This document shows, one piece after another, positions 32,254-40,766 of a stretch of DNA of 64,000 bases. Numbering within the stretch: the first letter of the stretch is position 1; every line of letters begins with the position of its first letter. Made by a program: the position numbers and the translations under genes. Source of the stretch: Saccharothrix luteola (lineage in GTDB: Bacteria > Actinomycetota > Actinomycetes > Mycobacteriales > Pseudonocardiaceae); NCBI RefSeq assembly GCF_020859565.1, contig NZ_JAJHUO010000016.1, forward strand, positions 170,035 through 234,034, in the 5' to 3' direction. The notes under the pieces were generated by a model. That model was given only the letters and a program-made list of their open reading frames with translations, was not told the origin of the DNA and did not search any database.

Positions 32254-33360
32254 ATGACTGCCCTCCCCCTCGTCTTCGACGCGCCCAAGCGCGGGCTGCC
32301 GCCGCGCCACCTCGCCGACCTCTCCGCCGACCAGCGTCGAGAGGCCGTCGCCGCACTCGGTGAGAAGCCCTTCCGCGCCGCGCAGCTGTCGAACCACTAC
32401 TTCGGCCGGCTGACCGTCGACCCCGACGCGATGACCGACATCCCCGCCGCCGCGCGGGAACGCCTGGTGACCGACCTGATGCCGCCGTTGTGGACGGAGC
32501 TGCGCAGCGTCGAGGCCGACGGCGGCACGACGCGCAAGACGTTGCTGCGCGCCCACGACGGCACGTTGGTCGAGAGCGTCCTGATGCGCTACCCGGACCG
32601 AGCCACGCTGTGCATCTCGTCGCAGGCGGGCTGCGGCATGGCGTGCCCGTTCTGCGCGACCGGGCAGGGCGGCCTGACCCGGAACCTGTCCACGGCGGAG
32701 ATCGTGGACCAGGTGCGGCGCGGTGCGGCGGCCATGCGCGACGGCGAGCTGCCCGGCGGGCCGGGACGGCTGTCGAACATCGTGTTCATGGGCATGGGCG
32801 AGCCGTTGGCCAACTACAAGCGGGTGGTCGAGTCGGTGCACCGCATCTGCGACCCGGCTCCGGATGGCCTGGGGATTTCCCAGCGTTCGGTGACGGTGTC
32901 GACGGTGGGCCTGGTGCCGGCGATCCGGAAGCTGACCGAGGAGAACCTCCAGGTCCGCTTGGCGGTCTCGCTGCACACGCCGGACGACGAGCTGCGCGAC
33001 ACGTTGGTGCCGGTCAACACCCGGTGGAAGGTGGCCGAGGTGCTGGAGGCGGCCCGCGGCTACGCCGATCGCACCGGTCGGCGGGTGTCGATCGAGTACG
33101 CCCTGATCCGCGACATCAACGACCAGCCGTGGCGCGCGGACATGCTGGGCAAGCTGCTGCGTCGGCACCTGGGCCAGTTGGTGCACGTCAACGTGATCCC
33201 GCTGAACCCGACGCCGGGCTCGAAGTGGGACGCGTCGCCGAAGCCGGTGGAGCGCGAGTTCGTCCGGCGGGTCAACGAGCAGGGCGTCGCGTGCACCGTG
33301 CGTGACACGAGGGGTCAGGACATCGCCGCCGCGTGCGGCCAGCTCGCCGCCGAGGGTTGA
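32254..33360 (+). CDS. rlmN: Dual-specificity 23S rRNA/tRNA methyltransferase RlmN
   Basis: Radical SAM enzyme that makes 2-methyladenosine at A2503 of 23S rRNA and A37 of some tRNAs. The 368-residue protein carries the 4Fe-4S cysteines Cys127, Cys131 and Cys134 in GCGMACPFCATGQGG, plus GMGEPLANY and the C-terminal GVACTVRDTRGQDI with the catalytic Cys. The ATG at 32254 follows GGAGGG (32244-32249). In related genomes it lies between cdsA and dxr, as here except for inserted genes. Confidence 0.95.
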   Translation: MTALPLVFDAPKRGLPPRHLADLSADQRREAVAALGEKPFRAAQLSNHYFGRLTVDPDAMTDIPAAARERLVTDLMPPLWTELRSVEADGGTTRKTLLRAHDGTLVESVLMRYPDRATLCISSQAGCGMACPFCATGQGGLTRNLSTAEIVDQVRRGAAAMRDGELPGGPGRLSNIVFMGMGEPLANYKRVVESVHRICDPAPDGLGISQRSVTVSTVGLVPAIRKLTEENLQVRLAVSLHTPDDELRDTLVPVNTRWKVAEVLEAARGYADRTGRRVSIEYALIRDINDQPWRADMLGKLLRRHLGQLVHVNVIPLNPTPGSKWDASPKPVEREFVRRVNEQGVACTVRDTRGQDIAAACGQLAAEG

Positions 33361-33386
33361 GCGTGGAGCTGCTCGCCGGGGGTGTG

Positions 33387-33398
33387 CCACAATTGTGG
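33387..33398. promoter_or_regulatory. Palindromic operator of the toxin-antitoxin module
   Basis: CCACAATTGTGG is a perfect 12-bp palindrome that ends 2 nt before the antitoxin ATG at 33401. Its position fits autorepression by the antitoxin or by the complex, as is usual for Phd/RelB modules. Confidence 0.65.
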
Positions 33399-33400
33399 CC

Positions 33401-33673
33401 ATGACCGTCGAACCGCTGCGTGCCGTCCGTGATCACCTGTCGGAGTTCGTCGATCGCGCCGAGCGTGAGCACGAACGGGTCGTGGTCACCCGGAACGGGC
33501 GGCCGGCGGCCGTGCTGATCGGGTACGAGGATCTGGCGGCCCTCGAGGAGACGTTGGAGATCCTCAGCGACCCGAACGCGATGGCGGCGATCAGGGAAAG
33601 CCGTGACGAGGTGGCCCGTGGCGAAGTGGTTCGCGGCGTGGAAGCCGTTCGAGCCCTGCGGCCTCGCTTGTGA
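33401..33673 (+). CDS. Phd/YefM-type antitoxin
   Basis: A 90-residue antitoxin with the Phd/YefM fold: residues 1-55 form the DNA-binding part (LRAVRDHLSEFVDRAEREHERVVVTRNGRPAAVLIGYEDLAAL). The C-terminal helix and Arg-rich end (RESRDEVARGEVVRGVEAVRALRPRL) would wrap the toxin. The toxin GTG overlaps its stop by 4 nt, the classical arrangement, and a palindrome lies in front of the gene. Confidence 0.87.
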   Translation: MTVEPLRAVRDHLSEFVDRAEREHERVVVTRNGRPAAVLIGYEDLAALEETLEILSDPNAMAAIRESRDEVARGEVVRGVEAVRALRPRL

Positions 33674-33945
33674 CCCAGCCCTACGATCTCCGGGTTTCCG
33701 CCAGTGCCGCGCGAATCATCCAGGACAAGTTGCCCGAGGGCGTGGCCTCGGCGGTGATCGAGTTCATCACACACACGTTGCTGGACAACCCCCACCGCGT
33801 CGGCAAGCCGCTGCGGTACGAACTGGAGGGTGTCCACTCGGCTCGGCGTGGAGCCTTCCGAGTGCTCTACGAGATCGATGACGAGCGACGTGAGGTCACC
33901 GTGCTCCGCGTCGAACACCGCGCCGACGTGTACCGGCCGCGTTGA
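33670..33945 (+). CDS. RelE/ParE-family toxin
   Basis: A 91-residue toxin of the RelE/ParE superfamily. The beta-sheet core GVHSARRGAFRVLYEIDDERREVTVLRVEHRADVY has the Arg and Tyr positions used by RelE mRNA interferases. It probably cuts mRNA in the ribosome when the antitoxin is degraded; a ParE gyrase action cannot be excluded. The GTG lies inside the antitoxin stop (GTGA). It is convergent with the DUF2631 gene, 14 nt away. Confidence 0.87.
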   Translation: MTQPYDLRVSASAARIIQDKLPEGVASAVIEFITHTLLDNPHRVGKPLRYELEGVHSARRGAFRVLYEIDDERREVTVLRVEHRADVYRPR

Positions 33946-33959
33946 CGTGCGGGGGTGGG

Positions 33960-34217
33960 TCAGCGGCGCCAGGAGGTGCGGCTGCGGACCTGGTCCCAGA
34001 TCAGCAGGGCGGCCATGGTGAGGCCCGTGAGGATCACCCAGAGGTTCTCGGTCTGGCCGTGGTGGTTGCCGATCAGCAGCGAGAAGACCGCCAGGGTGGA
34101 GAGCCAGCCCGCGATCTTGATGCCCTTGGGGAAGGTGCCGTGCCAACCCCACTCGGCCGACGGCTCGTCGTGGAGGTCGACCGCCGGACGCTTGTCCAGT
34201 TCCGAGGACGAAGACAC
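33960..34217 (-). CDS. DUF2631 family membrane protein
   Basis: A short actinobacterial membrane protein (85 residues) with the family motif VDLHDEPSAEWGWHGTFPKGIKIAGWLS and two membrane spans (about residues 35-55 and 60-78). Function is unknown. In mycobacteria this family is encoded between rlmN and dxr, so the gene is probably in its ancestral place with other genes inserted around it. The GTG at 34217 follows GGAAGG; an ATG at 34262 is an alternative without a ribosome site. Confidence 0.82.
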   Translation of the reverse strand: MSSSSELDKRPAVDLHDEPSAEWGWHGTFPKGIKIAGWLSTLAVFSLLIGNHHGQTENLWVILTGLTMAALLIWDQVRSRTSWRR

Positions 34218-34347
34218 AGCCGCACGACCTTCCTGCCCGATCACGTTCACCAACGGCGTCATCGTCGCACACCCGCGCGCCGGCCGAGACGTGAGGTGCG
34301 CGGCACCGCCGTGACGTCTACCCTCGGCCCTCGCGCGTGTTCGCCGC

Positions 34348-35559
34348 GTGTCCGCATCGCACCCCGCCAGGCCGGAACGGGCGCCGCAGTCGCCCAGAAG
34401 GGCGACGAGGTTGACCGAACGGTTCCACCCGGCCGAGGGCCGCACGCCGGACACGTTCGCGCCGGTCGAAGTCGGCCTGCACGGCGTCACCAAGCGCTTC
34501 TCCGACCAGACCGCCGTGGACGACGTCACGTTGCGGATCCACGAAGGCGAGTTCTTCTCCGTCCTCGGCCCCTCCGGCTGCGGCAAGACGACGTTGCTGC
34601 GCATGATCGCCGGGTTCGAGGACCCGACCGCGGGCCGGATCGAGCTGGACGGGGTGGACGTGGTCGGCGTGCCGCCCTACCGGCGTGACGTGAACACGGT
34701 CTTCCAGTCGTACGCGCTGTTCCCGCACATGTCGGTGTGGGACAACGTCGCCTACGGCGTCAAGCGCAAAGGCGTGCGCGGCGCGCGGCTGAAGCAGGTC
34801 GTCGGGGAGCACCTGGAGCTGGTCCGGCTGGAGCGGTACGCGAAGCGACGGCCCGCGCAGCTCTCCGGCGGCCAGCAGCAGCGCGTCGCCATCGCCCGCG
34901 CCCTCGCGGCCGGGCCCCGGCTGTTGTTGCTGGACGAGCCCCTCGGCGCGTTGGACGCGGTGCTGCGCAAGGAGTTGCAGATCGAGCTGATGCGCATCCA
35001 GCGCGAGGTCGGCACGACGTTCCTCTACGTCACGCACGACCAGGAGGAGGCGCTGGTGCTGTCCCACCGCGTCGCCGTGATGAACGCGGGCAGGGTGGCG
35101 CAGGTCGGCTACCCGGAGGACGTCTACGAGCGCCCGGCCACCCGGTTCGTCGCCGGTTTCATCGGCACCTCCAACATCCTCGACGCCCGGGTGTCCGGTG
35201 TGGACGGTCGCTGGGTCGTGCTCGACGCGCCGGGCGTCACCGGCCTCAGGGCGCCGATGAACGGCCACCGGGTCCGCCACGGGCAGCCGGTCGCGGCCAC
35301 CGTGCGCCCGGAGAAAGTGCACCTGCACGACCTCGCCGACGAACCGCCGACGGGCTGGTGCGTGCTCACCGGCACGGTCCGGGACGTCGTGTACGCGGGC
35401 GTGTCCACGCAGTACGTGGTGGACGTGCCGGGCGGCGCGGAGCTGGTCGCGTTCGTGCAGAACACCCGCCGCGTCGCCGACGCGGGCTCGCCGGGGCAGG
35501 CCGTGCGGATGGCCTGGGACCCCGACTTCACCGTGTTGCTGGGGAGCGCCGATGACTGA
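34348..35559 (+). CDS. potA: Spermidine/putrescine ABC transporter ATP-binding protein PotA
   Basis: ATPase of a type I ABC importer. Walker A is GPSGCGKTT, the Q-loop follows in VFQSYALFPHMSVWDN, the signature is LSGGQQQRVAIARAL, Walker B is LLLLDEPLGALD and the switch His lies in YVTHDQEEAL. The C-terminal 120 residues form the TOBE regulatory domain (VRPEKVHLHDL). The N-terminus before VEVGLHGVTKRF is uncertain: the GTG at 34348 has no clear ribosome site and a TTG at 34411 is possible. It overlaps potD by 8 nt. Confidence 0.9.
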   Translation: MSASHPARPERAPQSPRRATRLTERFHPAEGRTPDTFAPVEVGLHGVTKRFSDQTAVDDVTLRIHEGEFFSVLGPSGCGKTTLLRMIAGFEDPTAGRIELDGVDVVGVPPYRRDVNTVFQSYALFPHMSVWDNVAYGVKRKGVRGARLKQVVGEHLELVRLERYAKRRPAQLSGGQQQRVAIARALAAGPRLLLLDEPLGALDAVLRKELQIELMRIQREVGTTFLYVTHDQEEALVLSHRVAVMNAGRVAQVGYPEDVYERPATRFVAGFIGTSNILDARVSGVDGRWVVLDAPGVTGLRAPMNGHRVRHGQPVAATVRPEKVHLHDLADEPPTGWCVLTGTVRDVVYAGVSTQYVVDVPGGAELVAFVQNTRRVADAGSPGQAVRMAWDPDFTVLLGSADD

Positions 35560-36703
35560 GCGGACACTGCGGATCGCCCGACTCTGGGACCCCGCCGACG
35601 CGAAGGTGACCCGCCGGACCGTGCTGCGGTCGACGGCGTTCTTCGCCCTCGCCGCGACCGGGGCGTGCGGCGTCGGCGACGCGCCACCGACCGGCACGAG
35701 CAGCGCGCCCACGTCGGGCGCGAAGGCGGGCAACGCGGTCGACGAGCCGAAGCTCAACCTCTACAACTGGACCGACTACATCGCGCCCGACACGTTGTCC
35801 GGCTTCAAGGACGCCTCGGGCATCGAGGTCACCTACGACAACTTCAGCTCCAACGACGAGATGGAAGCCAAGGTCGCCTCCGGCGCGGCCGGGTACGACC
35901 TGGTGGTGCCGAGCGACAACTTCCTGCGCCGGTTCCTGCGCTCCGGGCTGCTCACGCCGCTGGACCACGACCTGCTGCCGAACCTGGCGAACCTGGGCAA
36001 GCGGTTCACCGAGGCCGACTACGACCCGGGCAACGCCTACTCCGTGCCGTGGGCCTGGGGCACGACCGGCCTGGCGTACTCGAAGTCGCAGCTCGGCGAC
36101 GTGACCGGGTTCTCGGCCTACGACCTGGCCGCCGCGCAGGGCCGCGCCACGATCCTGGACGAGGCGCGCGACGCGCTGGCGCTCGGCCTGCTCAAGCTCG
36201 GCCACGACCCGAACACCACCGACGCCGGGCAGATCGCCGAGGCGGTCGAGGTGCTGCTGGAGCTCAAGGGGAAGCTCGGCCAGATCACCTCGGACGTGAT
36301 CGAGCCGCTGACCTCGGGCCAGACGCCGCTGGCGCAGGCGTACTCCGGTGACGCGTTCCAGGCACGTGACGCCAACGACGACCTGGCCTACGCGATCCCG
36401 GTCGAGGGCGGCCTGTCCTACGTCGACCTGCTGTGCGTGCCCAAGGACGCGCCGCACGCGGAGAACGCGCACCGGTTCATCGACTACGTGCTGGAGCCGT
36501 CGGTCGGCGCGGCGCTGGCCAACGCCATCCGCTACGGCAGCCCGAACGAGGCCGCGAAGCCCATGATCGAGCCGGAGCTGCTCAACGACCCGCTGGTGTA
36601 CCCGTCGGACGAGCAGCTGGCCAAGCTGCCGTTCACCAAGGACCTCGGCGCGGACGTGGAGGCCCGCTACGCCGACGCGTGGACCAGGGTCAAGACCGGC
36701 TGA
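35552..36703 (+). CDS. potD: Spermidine/putrescine-binding protein PotD-like
   Basis: Extracellular substrate-binding protein of the polyamine importer (383 residues). The N-terminus has a twin-arginine-like motif (RRTVLRSTAFFALAATGACG) ending in a Cys, so it is probably an exported lipoprotein. The mature part starts LNLYNWTDYIAPDTLSGF and shows SYVDLLCVPKDAPHAENAHRFIDY, both typical of PotD/PotF. It overlaps potA by 8 nt and potB by 1 nt. Confidence 0.9.
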   Translation: MTERTLRIARLWDPADAKVTRRTVLRSTAFFALAATGACGVGDAPPTGTSSAPTSGAKAGNAVDEPKLNLYNWTDYIAPDTLSGFKDASGIEVTYDNFSSNDEMEAKVASGAAGYDLVVPSDNFLRRFLRSGLLTPLDHDLLPNLANLGKRFTEADYDPGNAYSVPWAWGTTGLAYSKSQLGDVTGFSAYDLAAAQGRATILDEARDALALGLLKLGHDPNTTDAGQIAEAVEVLLELKGKLGQITSDVIEPLTSGQTPLAQAYSGDAFQARDANDDLAYAIPVEGGLSYVDLLCVPKDAPHAENAHRFIDYVLEPSVGAALANAIRYGSPNEAAKPMIEPELLNDPLVYPSDEQLAKLPFTKDLGADVEARYADAWTRVKTG

Positions 36704-37545
36704 TGGCCCGGCCGCGGTGGCTGGTCGCCACCGGTCTGCTCGCGCCGACCGGGGTGTGGCTCGGCCTGTTCCTGATCGCACCGCTGGCGCTGGTGGTGCA
36801 GTTCAGCTTCGCCACCCGCGACACGGGGGTGGCGCGGGCCGTGCTGCCGTGGACGCTGCGGGCCTACGCGACCGCGCTGGACCCGGCGTTCCTGCCGATC
36901 TTCGGCCGCACGCTGGCGTACGCGGGCGTGACGACGGCGTTGTGCCTGGTCCTGGGCTTCCCGCTGGCCTGGTTCATCGCCCGGCACGCCGGCCGGCACC
37001 GGACCGCGCTGCTGGTGGCGGTGCTGGTGCCGTTCTGGTCGAGCTACCTGGCCCGGATCTACGCGTGGAAGGCGCTGCTGGACGGCGAGGGGCTGGTCAA
37101 CCGGCTGCTGGGCGCCGTGGGGCTGGGCCGTGACGGCGGGTTCCTGCTGACGCACGGCGCGGTGGTGGTGGGGCTGACCTACGGGTTCCTGCCGTTCATG
37201 GTGCTTCCCTTGTACGTGGCGTGCGAGCGGTTCGACCACCGGCTGGTGGAGGCGTCCTACGACCTGGGGCACGGGCGGGCGTCGACGTTCTTCCGGGTGG
37301 TCCTGCCGGGCGTGTTCCCGGGCGTGCTGGCCGGGTCGTTGCTGGTCTTCGTGCCGTCGGCCGGTGACTTCGTCACGCCGAAGCTGCTCGGCGGCGTGGG
37401 GCAGTCGACGTTCGGCAGCGTGATCGACGACCAGTTCCGCGGCGGCAACAACTGGCCGCTCGGGTCGGCGATGGCGGTGTTGCTGCTGGTCCTGGTGGTG
37501 GTCGTGCTGGTGGCGCGCGGCCGGCGAGGGGAGGACGTGCTGTGA
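36703..37545 (+). CDS. potB: Polyamine ABC transporter permease PotB
   Basis: Membrane permease of 280 residues with about six spans. The cytoplasmic EAA-type loop (VEASYDLGHGRASTFFRVVLPGVFPGVLAG) binds the PotA ATPase. SAGDFVTPKLLGG is typical of PotB. The ATG shares a base with the potD stop (TGATG) and the end overlaps potC by 4 nt, so the whole operon is translationally coupled. Confidence 0.91.
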   Translation: MARPRWLVATGLLAPTGVWLGLFLIAPLALVVQFSFATRDTGVARAVLPWTLRAYATALDPAFLPIFGRTLAYAGVTTALCLVLGFPLAWFIARHAGRHRTALLVAVLVPFWSSYLARIYAWKALLDGEGLVNRLLGAVGLGRDGGFLLTHGAVVVGLTYGFLPFMVLPLYVACERFDHRLVEASYDLGHGRASTFFRVVLPGVFPGVLAGSLLVFVPSAGDFVTPKLLGGVGQSTFGSVIDDQFRGGNNWPLGSAMAVLLLVLVVVVLVARGRRGEDVL

Positions 37546-38366
37546 ACCGCCGCCCGTGGGCGCTGGGCGGCGTCGCCGCGCTGGTGTTCGCGTTCCTCTA
37601 CGCGCCGATCGTGTGGCTGGCGCTGGTGTCCTTCAACGACTCGCGGTCGCTGAGCCGCCTCACCGGCCTGTCGGTCCGCTGGTACGTGGCGCTGTTCGGC
37701 GACTCGCGGGTGCTCGACGCGCTCGGGCTGAGCCTGCGGCTGGCGGTGACGAGCGCCGTCGTCGCCACGGCCGTCGGCACGCTGGCCGCGTTCGGCCTGC
37801 GGCGGGCGTTCCCCGGCCGGGGCGCGTGGACGGTGCTGTTGAGCCTGCCGCTGGTGGTGCCCGAGGTGGTGCTGGGGGTGGCGTTGCTGGGGTTCTGCGT
37901 GAAGCTCGCGGGCATCCCGCTCGGGTTCGGCGCGCTGCTGGCCGCGCACGTCGCGTTCTCGGTGAGCTTCGTGGTGGTCGTGGTGCGGTCGCGGGTGGCG
38001 GGCATGGACCACCGGCTCGAAGAGGCCGCCGCCGACCTCGGCGCGAGCCCGCTGGTGGCGTTCCGCACGGTCACGTTGCCGCTGGTCGCGCCCGCGGTGG
38101 CGGCGGGCGCGGCGTTCGCGTTCCTGCTGTCGTTCGACGACGTGGTGACCTCCAGCTACCTGACCGGCGTGGGCTCGACCACGCTGCCGGTGTTCGTGTA
38201 CGCCCAGGCCGGCCGCCGGGGCGTGTCGCCGGAGATCGTCGCGCTGTCGACGGTGATGGTGGCGGTGAGCGCGGCGCTGCTGATCGCCGGCGTGCTCGTG
38301 GTCGCCTGGCGGGCCCGCCGCGCGTCACCTGCGTCAACTTTCGTCGGAGGCGGTCGAGACCAATGA
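37542..38366 (+). CDS. potC: Polyamine ABC transporter permease PotC
   Basis: Second permease (274 residues, about six spans) with the EAA loop LEEAAADLGASPLVAFRTVTLPLVAPAVAAG and the PotC-like FLYAPIVWLALVSFNDS and FDDVVTSSYLTG. The GTG overlaps the potB stop by 4 nt. It completes potADBC; no regulator or polyamine enzyme adjoins. The histidine kinase gene begins 40 nt later and may belong to another transcript. Confidence 0.91.
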   Translation: MNRRPWALGGVAALVFAFLYAPIVWLALVSFNDSRSLSRLTGLSVRWYVALFGDSRVLDALGLSLRLAVTSAVVATAVGTLAAFGLRRAFPGRGAWTVLLSLPLVVPEVVLGVALLGFCVKLAGIPLGFGALLAAHVAFSVSFVVVVVRSRVAGMDHRLEEAAADLGASPLVAFRTVTLPLVAPAVAAGAAFAFLLSFDDVVTSSYLTGVGSTTLPVFVYAQAGRRGVSPEIVALSTVMVAVSAALLIAGVLVVAWRARRASPASTFVGGGRDQ

Positions 38367-38406
38367 ACGCGGCCGTCCGGCGGCTCGTTCTTTACCGTGG
38401 TCCCCT

Positions 38407-40041
38407 GTGACGTCTGTCGTTCAGCGGCTCCGGCCCGCCCTGCCGGATCTCCGGGCGGCGCCCGCCGCGTTCCTGCGCGCCCACGCCGAACGCCTCGGCC
38501 AGGTCACGCCCTGGCGCGTCGGGCGCGAGGTGCTGGCCGTCGTCGTGTTCCTCGGCCTGGACGTGTTCCCCGGCTGGGTCTCGGGCGACTGGCGGGCGTC
38601 CGGCTGGGCGATGATCGCCCTGGGCGCCGGGTACGTGGTCATCTACCTGTCCAGGCTGCTGTTCCCCGCGCTGGCCCTGCTGGCGGCCACGTGGGTCGTC
38701 TTCAGCTCCGAGCACGGCGGGATCGCGCTGGTGGTGATGCTCTCCTACGCCGCCGGCTACCGGATCGCGCCGTGGCAGCGCTCGCTGCTCACCGCCGTCC
38801 TCGCGCTCGCGCTGCACATGTTCGCGTGGGGCGTGTCCGCGCCCGGCCTGTCCGGGCCGTTCGGCCAGTGGGTGATGCTGACCGTCTACTGCATGGTCGT
38901 GGCGCTGCCGTTCCTGGTCGGCCGGTACGTCGCGCAGCGCAACGCGCTGGTCGCGGCGTTGCAGGAACGCGAGGAACGGGTGGTGCGCGAGCGGCGGATG
39001 GTGTCGCGCCAGGTGCGGCTGCGCGAGCGCAACCGGATCGCGCAGGACATGCACGACAGCCTCGGCCACCGGCTCAGCCTCATCTCCGTGCACGCGGGCG
39101 CGCTGACCATGGACACCGGGCTCGGCGAACGCCAGCGCGAGGCCGTGCAGGTGCTGCGCAGCGCGGCCCTCACCGCGATGGAGGAGCTGCGCGGCGTCAT
39201 CGGCGTGCTGCGGCGCGACGAGGAGCCGGACGAGGACCAGGTGCGCCGGACGGTGGACGCGATCGACGAGCTGGTCGACGGCGCGCGGCGGGCAGGCGTG
39301 CGGGTCAGCCTGGTCCGCGGCGGCCAGCCCGTGCCGCTGCCCGCGAAGGTCAGCCACGCCGCGTACCGCATCGCCCAGGAGGGCCTGACCAACGCCAACA
39401 AGCACGCGCCGGGCGCGAGCGTGCAGGTGACCGTGAAGTACGAGCCGGACGCGCTGGTGGTGGAGGTGCGCAACAACCCGCCCCGGACCAGGCTGCCCAG
39501 CGGTGGCGGCTTCGGCCTGATCGGGCTCGGCGAGCGGGTGCGGCTGGCGGGCGGCATGCTGCACGTGGGCGAGCTGCCGGCCGGCGGGTTCCGCATCGCG
39601 GCCGTGCTGCCGTACGAGGACACCGCCGCGGCGGGCGACGAGCCGTCCGACGAGGAGCAGCCCGAACCCGCCAAGCCCACCGGCATCCGCAAGTGGGCGG
39701 GCGTCGGCTCGATCGTGCTGGCCGGGATCGTGGTGCTGGTGGTCGTCGGCGGCTACACGTGGATCGGGTCACAGCCCGTCACCAAGGTGGTGTCGGAGGA
39801 GTTGTACGACTCGGTGTCGGTCGGGCAGTCGGAGGCGGAGGTGATGGCCAAGCTGCCGGGCGGGGCCGAGCCGCCGCTGGGCGACCTCAACTCCGACGCC
39901 GAACCCGAACCCGCCGGAACGCGGTGCGAGTACCGCGTGGCCGACGTGCAGACCTACTCCTCGCGGGCGACCAAGATCGTGCGGTTCTGCTTCGCCGACG
40001 GCACGCTGGTCGAGAAGAACACCCACTTGCAGGAGTTGTGA
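38407..40041 (+). CDS. NarL-type sensor histidine kinase with extra C-terminal membrane domain
   Basis: A 544-residue sensor kinase. Several hydrophobic spans (about 45-180) precede a coiled linker and the HisKA_3 domain with phosphoacceptor His216 in IAQDMHDSLGHRLS. The ATPase domain shows AYRIAQEGLTNANKHA and GFGLIGLGERV (about 315-400). Unusually, an acidic linker then leads to another span (about 433-452) and an 85-residue outer domain with Cys residues and a repeat-like VGQSEAEVMAKLPG. Such an addition is rare in this kinase class. Its partner response regulator follows directly. Confidence 0.9.
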   Translation: MTSVVQRLRPALPDLRAAPAAFLRAHAERLGQVTPWRVGREVLAVVVFLGLDVFPGWVSGDWRASGWAMIALGAGYVVIYLSRLLFPALALLAATWVVFSSEHGGIALVVMLSYAAGYRIAPWQRSLLTAVLALALHMFAWGVSAPGLSGPFGQWVMLTVYCMVVALPFLVGRYVAQRNALVAALQEREERVVRERRMVSRQVRLRERNRIAQDMHDSLGHRLSLISVHAGALTMDTGLGERQREAVQVLRSAALTAMEELRGVIGVLRRDEEPDEDQVRRTVDAIDELVDGARRAGVRVSLVRGGQPVPLPAKVSHAAYRIAQEGLTNANKHAPGASVQVTVKYEPDALVVEVRNNPPRTRLPSGGGFGLIGLGERVRLAGGMLHVGELPAGGFRIAAVLPYEDTAAAGDEPSDEEQPEPAKPTGIRKWAGVGSIVLAGIVVLVVVGGYTWIGSQPVTKVVSEELYDSVSVGQSEAEVMAKLPGGAEPPLGDLNSDAEPEPAGTRCEYRVADVQTYSSRATKIVRFCFADGTLVEKNTHLQEL

Positions 40042-40043
40042 CA

Positions 40044-40694
40044 GTGATCCGGGTCCTCATCGCCGACGACGAGCCGCTGATGCGCGCGGGCATCAAGGCC
40101 ATCCTCGGCACCGCCGAAGACATCGAACTGGTCGCCGAGGCCGGTGACGGGCGGGAAGCGGTCCGCATCGCCCTGGAACGGCGGGTGGACGTCGCCGTGC
40201 TCGACATCCGGATGCCCCGCCTGGACGGCCTGGCCGCCGCACGCGAGCTGCGGAGCGTCGCGCCTTCGGTGCGGGTGGTGATGCTCACCACGTTCGGCGA
40301 GGACGACAACATCGTCCGGGCGCTGTCCGACGGCGCCGCCGGGTTCCTGCTGAAGGACTCCGCCCCGGAAGAGCTGCTACGCGCCGTGCGCGCCGTTCAC
40401 TCGGGCGAGGCCTACCTGTCACCCATGGTGACGAGCCGGGTGGTGGGCATGGTCGCGCAGGTGGGTCAGCCGCGCCGACAGGAGGCGATGCGCCAGGTCG
40501 AAGGGCTGACCGAACGCGAGGTCGAGGTGCTGGCCCTGCTCGGGCTGGGGATGTCGAACGCCGACGTCGGGCAGCGGCTGCACATGAGCGAGGCGACCGT
40601 GAAGACCTACGTGAGCAGGCTGTTGGCCAAGCTCGGGCTCACGAACCGGGTGCAGGCGGCGTTGCTGGCGCGCGACGCGGGACTGGCGAACTAG
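40044..40694 (+). CDS. NarL/LuxR-family response regulator
   Basis: A 216-residue two-domain regulator: receiver with phospho-Asp54 (VAVLDIRMPRLDG), Thr in LTTFGEDD and Lys in LKDSAPEE, then a LuxR-type helix-turn-helix (LTEREVEVLALLGLGMSNADVGQRLHMSEATVKTYVSRLL). The GTG at 40044 stands 8 nt after GGAG; one at 40038 overlaps the kinase stop and is an alternative. It is the partner of the upstream kinase; the regulon is unknown. A strong terminator follows. Confidence 0.93.
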   Translation: MIRVLIADDEPLMRAGIKAILGTAEDIELVAEAGDGREAVRIALERRVDVAVLDIRMPRLDGLAAARELRSVAPSVRVVMLTTFGEDDNIVRALSDGAAGFLLKDSAPEELLRAVRAVHSGEAYLSPMVTSRVVGMVAQVGQPRRQEAMRQVEGLTEREVEVLALLGLGMSNADVGQRLHMSEATVKTYVSRLLAKLGLTNRVQAALLARDAGLAN

Positions 40695-40704
40695 GTGGTG
40701 ACAT

Positions 40705-40740
40705 GGGTGTGCCCCGCCGATTTCTCGACGGGGCACACCC
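40705..40740. terminator. Bidirectional terminator between response regulator and GlsB-like gene
   Basis: GGGTGTGCCCCG (40705-40716) and CGGGGCACACCC (40729-40740) form a perfect 12-bp stem with a 12-nt loop. It stands 10 nt after the regulator stop and before the stop of the convergent gene at 40767. Confidence 0.82.
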
Positions 40741-40766
40741 GGAGTGGTCATCTGCTCCGAGCGTCG

